From positions 1-6,562 of the forward strand of contig CABVDL010000119.1 of the NCBI GenBank assembly GCA_902497035.1: DNA of 6,562 nt, read 5' to 3'. The stretch comes from an uncultured Prevotella sp. (GTDB taxonomy: Bacteria > Bacteroidota > Bacteroidia > Bacteroidales > Bacteroidaceae). Numbering within the stretch: position 1 is the first letter of the stretch; each line of letters opens with the position of its first letter. The position numbers were made by a program, and so were the translations under genes. Below are positions 4,613 through 6,562 of the stretch, piece after piece. The notes beneath the pieces are model-generated. The model made no database searches. It had not been told where the DNA came from and saw only the letters and a program-made list of their open reading frames with translations.

Positions 4613-6256
4613 TTATACCCGGTAGAGCAGCCCATTTCTGAGGTCGTCGCTGGCGGTGGCCTTCATCTTCACGTGCAGCTTCTTGCCCGTGGCGTTGAAC
4701 GGCAGCTGGGCGACGAAGCGGTAGTAGCGCGGGCGCTTGAAGTTGGCTATGTCGGGACTGTCCTTGCAGAACTGGTCGAGCTCCTCGGGCGAGAGAGAGT
4801 CGTCGGCACGCACCACGTAGGCCGTCACCACCTGTCCGCGCATCTTGTCAGGCACCGAGGTCACCATGCAGTCCTTCACCTTCGGGTTCTTGTTTAGCAC
4901 GGCCTCAATCTCGGTGGGATAGATATTCTCACCCGACGAGATAATCATGTCGTCCTTGCGGCCCAGGATGGTAATGTACTGGTTCTCGTCCCACGTGGCA
5001 AGGTCGCCGGTATAGATGAAGCCCTTGTAATATTTCCTCTCGGTCTCCTCGGGATTGTTGTAATACGTGTAAGGCGACTTTGCCGGTGAGCCGATGATCA
5101 CCTCGCCGGTCTCGCTGCCGTCGGTGGCCACCACCTCGTCGGGCTCGGCCCTGTGGTCCTCATAGATTTTGACCACGCGCACGTCGTCGTCGACCATCGA
5201 CGCGCCGGCCGTGCCGGCATACTGCGGCAGGTCAAACGGGCGGAGGAACGTGTTCCACAGCGTCTCGGTGGTGCCATAGCCGTTATAGATGTTGGGGGTC
5301 AGCACGCGCTGGTAGCGCAGACAAGCGCCGCGCTCCAGCGGCGAGCCCATCGTGATGATGCCCGTCAGCGTCGAGAGGTCATAGGCCTGCTGCTCCTGGG
5401 CGTCGGCCAGCTCCTCAAGCACCGTAGGCACGCCGATGACAAAGGTTATCTTGTAACGGGAGATGTACTGCAGCGTCGTCACGGCGTCGAACTTGTCCAT
5501 GACGACCAGGCAGGCGCCGGCGTAGAACGTCGGGCAGGGGCCACCGCAATGCACGCCGCCGCGGTGGAACCACGGCGTGGTGTTCATCGTCACGTCCCTG
5601 AAGTTCATCGGGAAATGGATCATAATGTCGTGGGCCGACAGCACCTCGTTGATGCTCGTCAATGGCACGCCCTTGGGGTGGCCCGTCGTGCCAGAGGTAT
5701 AGAGGCGCGTGGTCTCGTCATAGATGTTGTTCTCGCCCTCCACCTCAGGCTCGGTGTCGTCGCAGTCGCGCACATAGTCGGCATATGAGGTCACATCCTT
5801 GTCCGTCGTGCCGTCGGCCACGAGGATGCGCCTGGGCTTGCATCCGGCTATCCTGACGGCCTCAAGCACGCCGTCCTTGCGCTTGCTGTCGCAGAGGATG
5901 ACCATAGGCCGCGAGTCGCGGATGTTCTGGGCCAGCTCGCCCGGACTGAGGCGGAAGCCCACGGGGCTCATCACGCCGTGCAGCTTCTGCGGGGCTACGT
6001 AGGCAAAGGCGAACTCGGGACAGTTGGTGGTCTGCACCATGATGACGTCACCGCGGCCGAAGCCGTCCTGCTGAAGGGCGTGGCACAGACGGTTGCACTC
6101 CGCATTCAGCTCTCGGTAAGTCCAGCTCGTGTCGTGGCGGGGGTCTATCATGGCCAGCCGGTCGGCATAGCGCCTCACATTGCGCATGAAGCCCTCAATC
6201 CATGTGTAATGGCTTTCAAAAATACGCTGAAATTGTGACTTGTTTGTTGATGTCAT
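4613..6256 (-). CDS. AMP-forming acyl-CoA synthetase (ANL superfamily)
   Basis: This 547-residue enzyme of the ANL superfamily activates a carboxylic acid with ATP to acyl-AMP and transfers it to CoA. All core motifs are present: the phosphate-binding loop Y-T-S-G-T-T-G-H-P-K-G at 186-196, the adenine/Mg motif Y-G-T-T-E at 327-331, the ribose-binding Asp418 in Y-T-G-D, the hinge region G-R-K-D-D at 432-436, and the adenylation lysine Lys525 in the C-terminal N-A-T-G-K. The large N-domain spans about 1-430 and the mobile C-domain about 435-547. Length is typical and no signal peptide is seen. It is the first gene of the apparent operon, 29 nt below a -7 box and 22 nt before the TPR gene. Its pairing with VOR subunits suggests a branched-chain or aryl acid substrate (inference); a medium-chain or fatty acid is the main alternative. 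Confidence 0.92.
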   Translation of the reverse strand: MTSTNKSQFQRIFESHYTWIEGFMRNVRRYADRLAMIDPRHDTSWTYRELNAECNRLCHALQQDGFGRGDVIMVQTTNCPEFAFAYVAPQKLHGVMSPVGFRLSPGELAQNIRDSRPMVILCDSKRKDGVLEAVRIAGCKPRRILVADGTTDKDVTSYADYVRDCDDTEPEVEGENNIYDETTRLYTSGTTGHPKGVPLTSINEVLSAHDIMIHFPMNFRDVTMNTTPWFHRGGVHCGGPCPTFYAGACLVVMDKFDAVTTLQYISRYKITFVIGVPTVLEELADAQEQQAYDLSTLTGIITMGSPLERGACLRYQRVLTPNIYNGYGTTETLWNTFLRPFDLPQYAGTAGASMVDDDVRVVKIYEDHRAEPDEVVATDGSETGEVIIGSPAKSPYTYYNNPEETERKYYKGFIYTGDLATWDENQYITILGRKDDMIISSGENIYPTEIEAVLNKNPKVKDCMVTSVPDKMRGQVVTAYVVRADDSLSPEELDQFCKDSPDIANFKRPRYYRFVAQLPFNATGKKLHVKMKATASDDLRNGLLYRV

Positions 6257-6285
6257 ATTAAAATTGCACTTTAATCTTACTTGTG

Positions 6286-6293
6286 CAAAAATA
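6286..6293 (-). promoter_or_regulatory. -7 box for the synthetase-VOR operon
   Basis: The minus strand reads TATTTTTG, matching the Bacteroidetes -7 consensus TAnnTTTG, and is followed by CA exactly as in the lipoprotein promoter. It lies 29 nt before the synthetase ATG at 6256, giving a leader of about 20-25 nt. No TTG/TTTG is present at the usual 19-21 nt spacing upstream, so the -33 element is weak or absent. Confidence 0.6.
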
Positions 6294-6384
6294 GCATCAA
6301 CCGATGTTTTTGTTCCATATTTTAGCCCATTTGATACCGAAACGTTGTTTTTTAGAGACGAACCGTTACCTCATTTCCTTGATA

Positions 6385-6411
6385 TTGCACACACGGAATA
6401 GCAGTGTGCAA
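6385..6411. promoter_or_regulatory. 8-bp inverted repeat, possible operator or hairpin
   Basis: TTGCACAC and GTGTGCAA are perfect 8-bp complements separated by 11 nt, so half-site centres lie 19 bp apart, a spacing compatible with a dimeric regulator. It sits roughly 95 bp upstream of the operon's -7 box. No U-run follows on either strand, so a terminator is less likely. No regulator gene is visible in the window. Confidence 0.4.
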
Positions 6412-6418
6412 CCATTTT

Positions 6419-6476
6419 GGCAGGTATGCCTGAGGGCTGCTCCCCCGCTGCCAACCTGCCCTCTGTATTCGGCAGG
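6419..6476. repeat. competing GGCAGG / CCTGCC inverted repeats
   Basis: GGCAGGT at 6419-6425 is perfectly complementary to ACCTGCC at 6454-6460. The same CCTGCC can instead pair with GGCAGG at 6471-6476 across a 10-nt loop. The two pairings exclude each other. In RNA this could form alternative hairpins, but the stems are only 6-7 bp. Confidence 0.45.
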
Positions 6477-6486
6477 CAGTCCGATA

Positions 6487-6552
6487 CGTCACCGGCGGCA
6501 GTGTTGTGCGTCACCGGCGGCAGTGTTGTACATCACTGGTGGCAGTGTAGTG
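6487..6552. repeat. 22-bp tandem repeat, three copies
   Basis: Three adjacent 22-bp units lie at 6487-6508, 6509-6530 and 6531-6552. Units 1 and 2 differ only at the last base; unit 3 differs from unit 1 at four positions. Each unit holds a small stem of the type CACxG-GNGG-CAGTG; in unit 3 it is a perfect 5-bp stem, and in units 1 and 2 one pair becomes a G-U wobble in minus-strand RNA. The 22-bp period is not a multiple of three, which argues against a protein repeat. Confidence 0.8.
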
Positions 6553-6562
6553 GCCGGCCTGG

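Larger units (their letters stand above)
6257..6562. other. 306-bp non-coding region upstream of the operon
   Basis: No convincing gene is seen here. The half next to the synthetase (about 6257-6400) is AT-rich and holds the -7 box. The half towards the window edge (about 6411-6562) is GC-rich and repetitive, with GGCAGG/CCTGCC inverted copies and a 22-bp tandem repeat. All three minus-strand frames are closed by TGA codons within or near the repeats. A plus-strand frame from 6402 is open to the edge, but only for 161 nt. Confidence 0.6.

Noticed and set aside
5153..5788. A 211-codon open frame on the plus strand
   Set aside because: It is antisense to the acyl-CoA synthetase core, which carries every ANL motif in the minus frame.
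6402..6562. A plus-strand partial gene (ATG at 6426) running off the window edge
   Set aside because: The frame is open for only 161 nt and crosses the 22-bp repeat, so each unit is read in a different frame. No ribosome site, promoter or recognisable protein pattern supports it. Sequence beyond 6562 would settle it.

Overview
The window looks like a piece of a GC-rich Bacteroidales chromosome, probably Prevotellaceae-like. The reasons are three upstream boxes that match the Bacteroidetes -7 promoter element TAnnTTTG, mostly weak Shine-Dalgarno sequences, a lipoprotein of Bacteroidales style, and a VOR-type 2-oxoacid:ferredoxin oxidoreductase preceded by a tiny TPR protein. The genus is a guess; the phylum is better supported. 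All eight convincing genes lie on the minus strand, so transcription runs from high to low coordinates.

In transcription order, 6562-6257 is non-coding at this end, with a 22-bp tandem repeat, several inverted repeats and a -7 box. Then come an AMP-forming acyl-CoA synthetase (6256-4613), a 64-residue TPR protein (4590-4396), a two-cluster ferredoxin subunit (4344-4078), the alpha/VorB subunit (4075-2984), the TPP-binding beta subunit (2994-2206) and the gamma subunit (2164-1622). Spacing of -11 to +51 nt argues for one six-gene operon. A hotdog-fold acyl-CoA thioesterase (1543-1115) follows with its own possible promoter. A strong 18-bp stem terminator (1073-1028) closes this block. Its distal arm overlaps the -7 box of the last gene, a glycine-zipper lipoprotein (1000-116). 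That gene ends inside a cluster of REP-like repeats (120-4), and one repeat copy supplies its stop codon.

Taken together, the operon can be read as an acyl-CoA/2-oxoacid interconversion module. The synthetase activates a carboxylic acid to acyl-CoA at the cost of ATP. The four-subunit oxidoreductase joins acyl-CoA and CO2 to give a 2-oxoacid using reduced ferredoxin, or runs in the oxidative direction. The thioesterase can release the free acid. Reductive carboxylation of branched-chain or aryl acids to amino-acid precursors is known in anaerobic gut and rumen bacteria, so it is an attractive role here, but substrate and direction are inference. The lipoprotein is probably unrelated to the metabolic operon. 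Nothing in the window resembles a defence system, transposase, CRISPR array, tRNA or rRNA.
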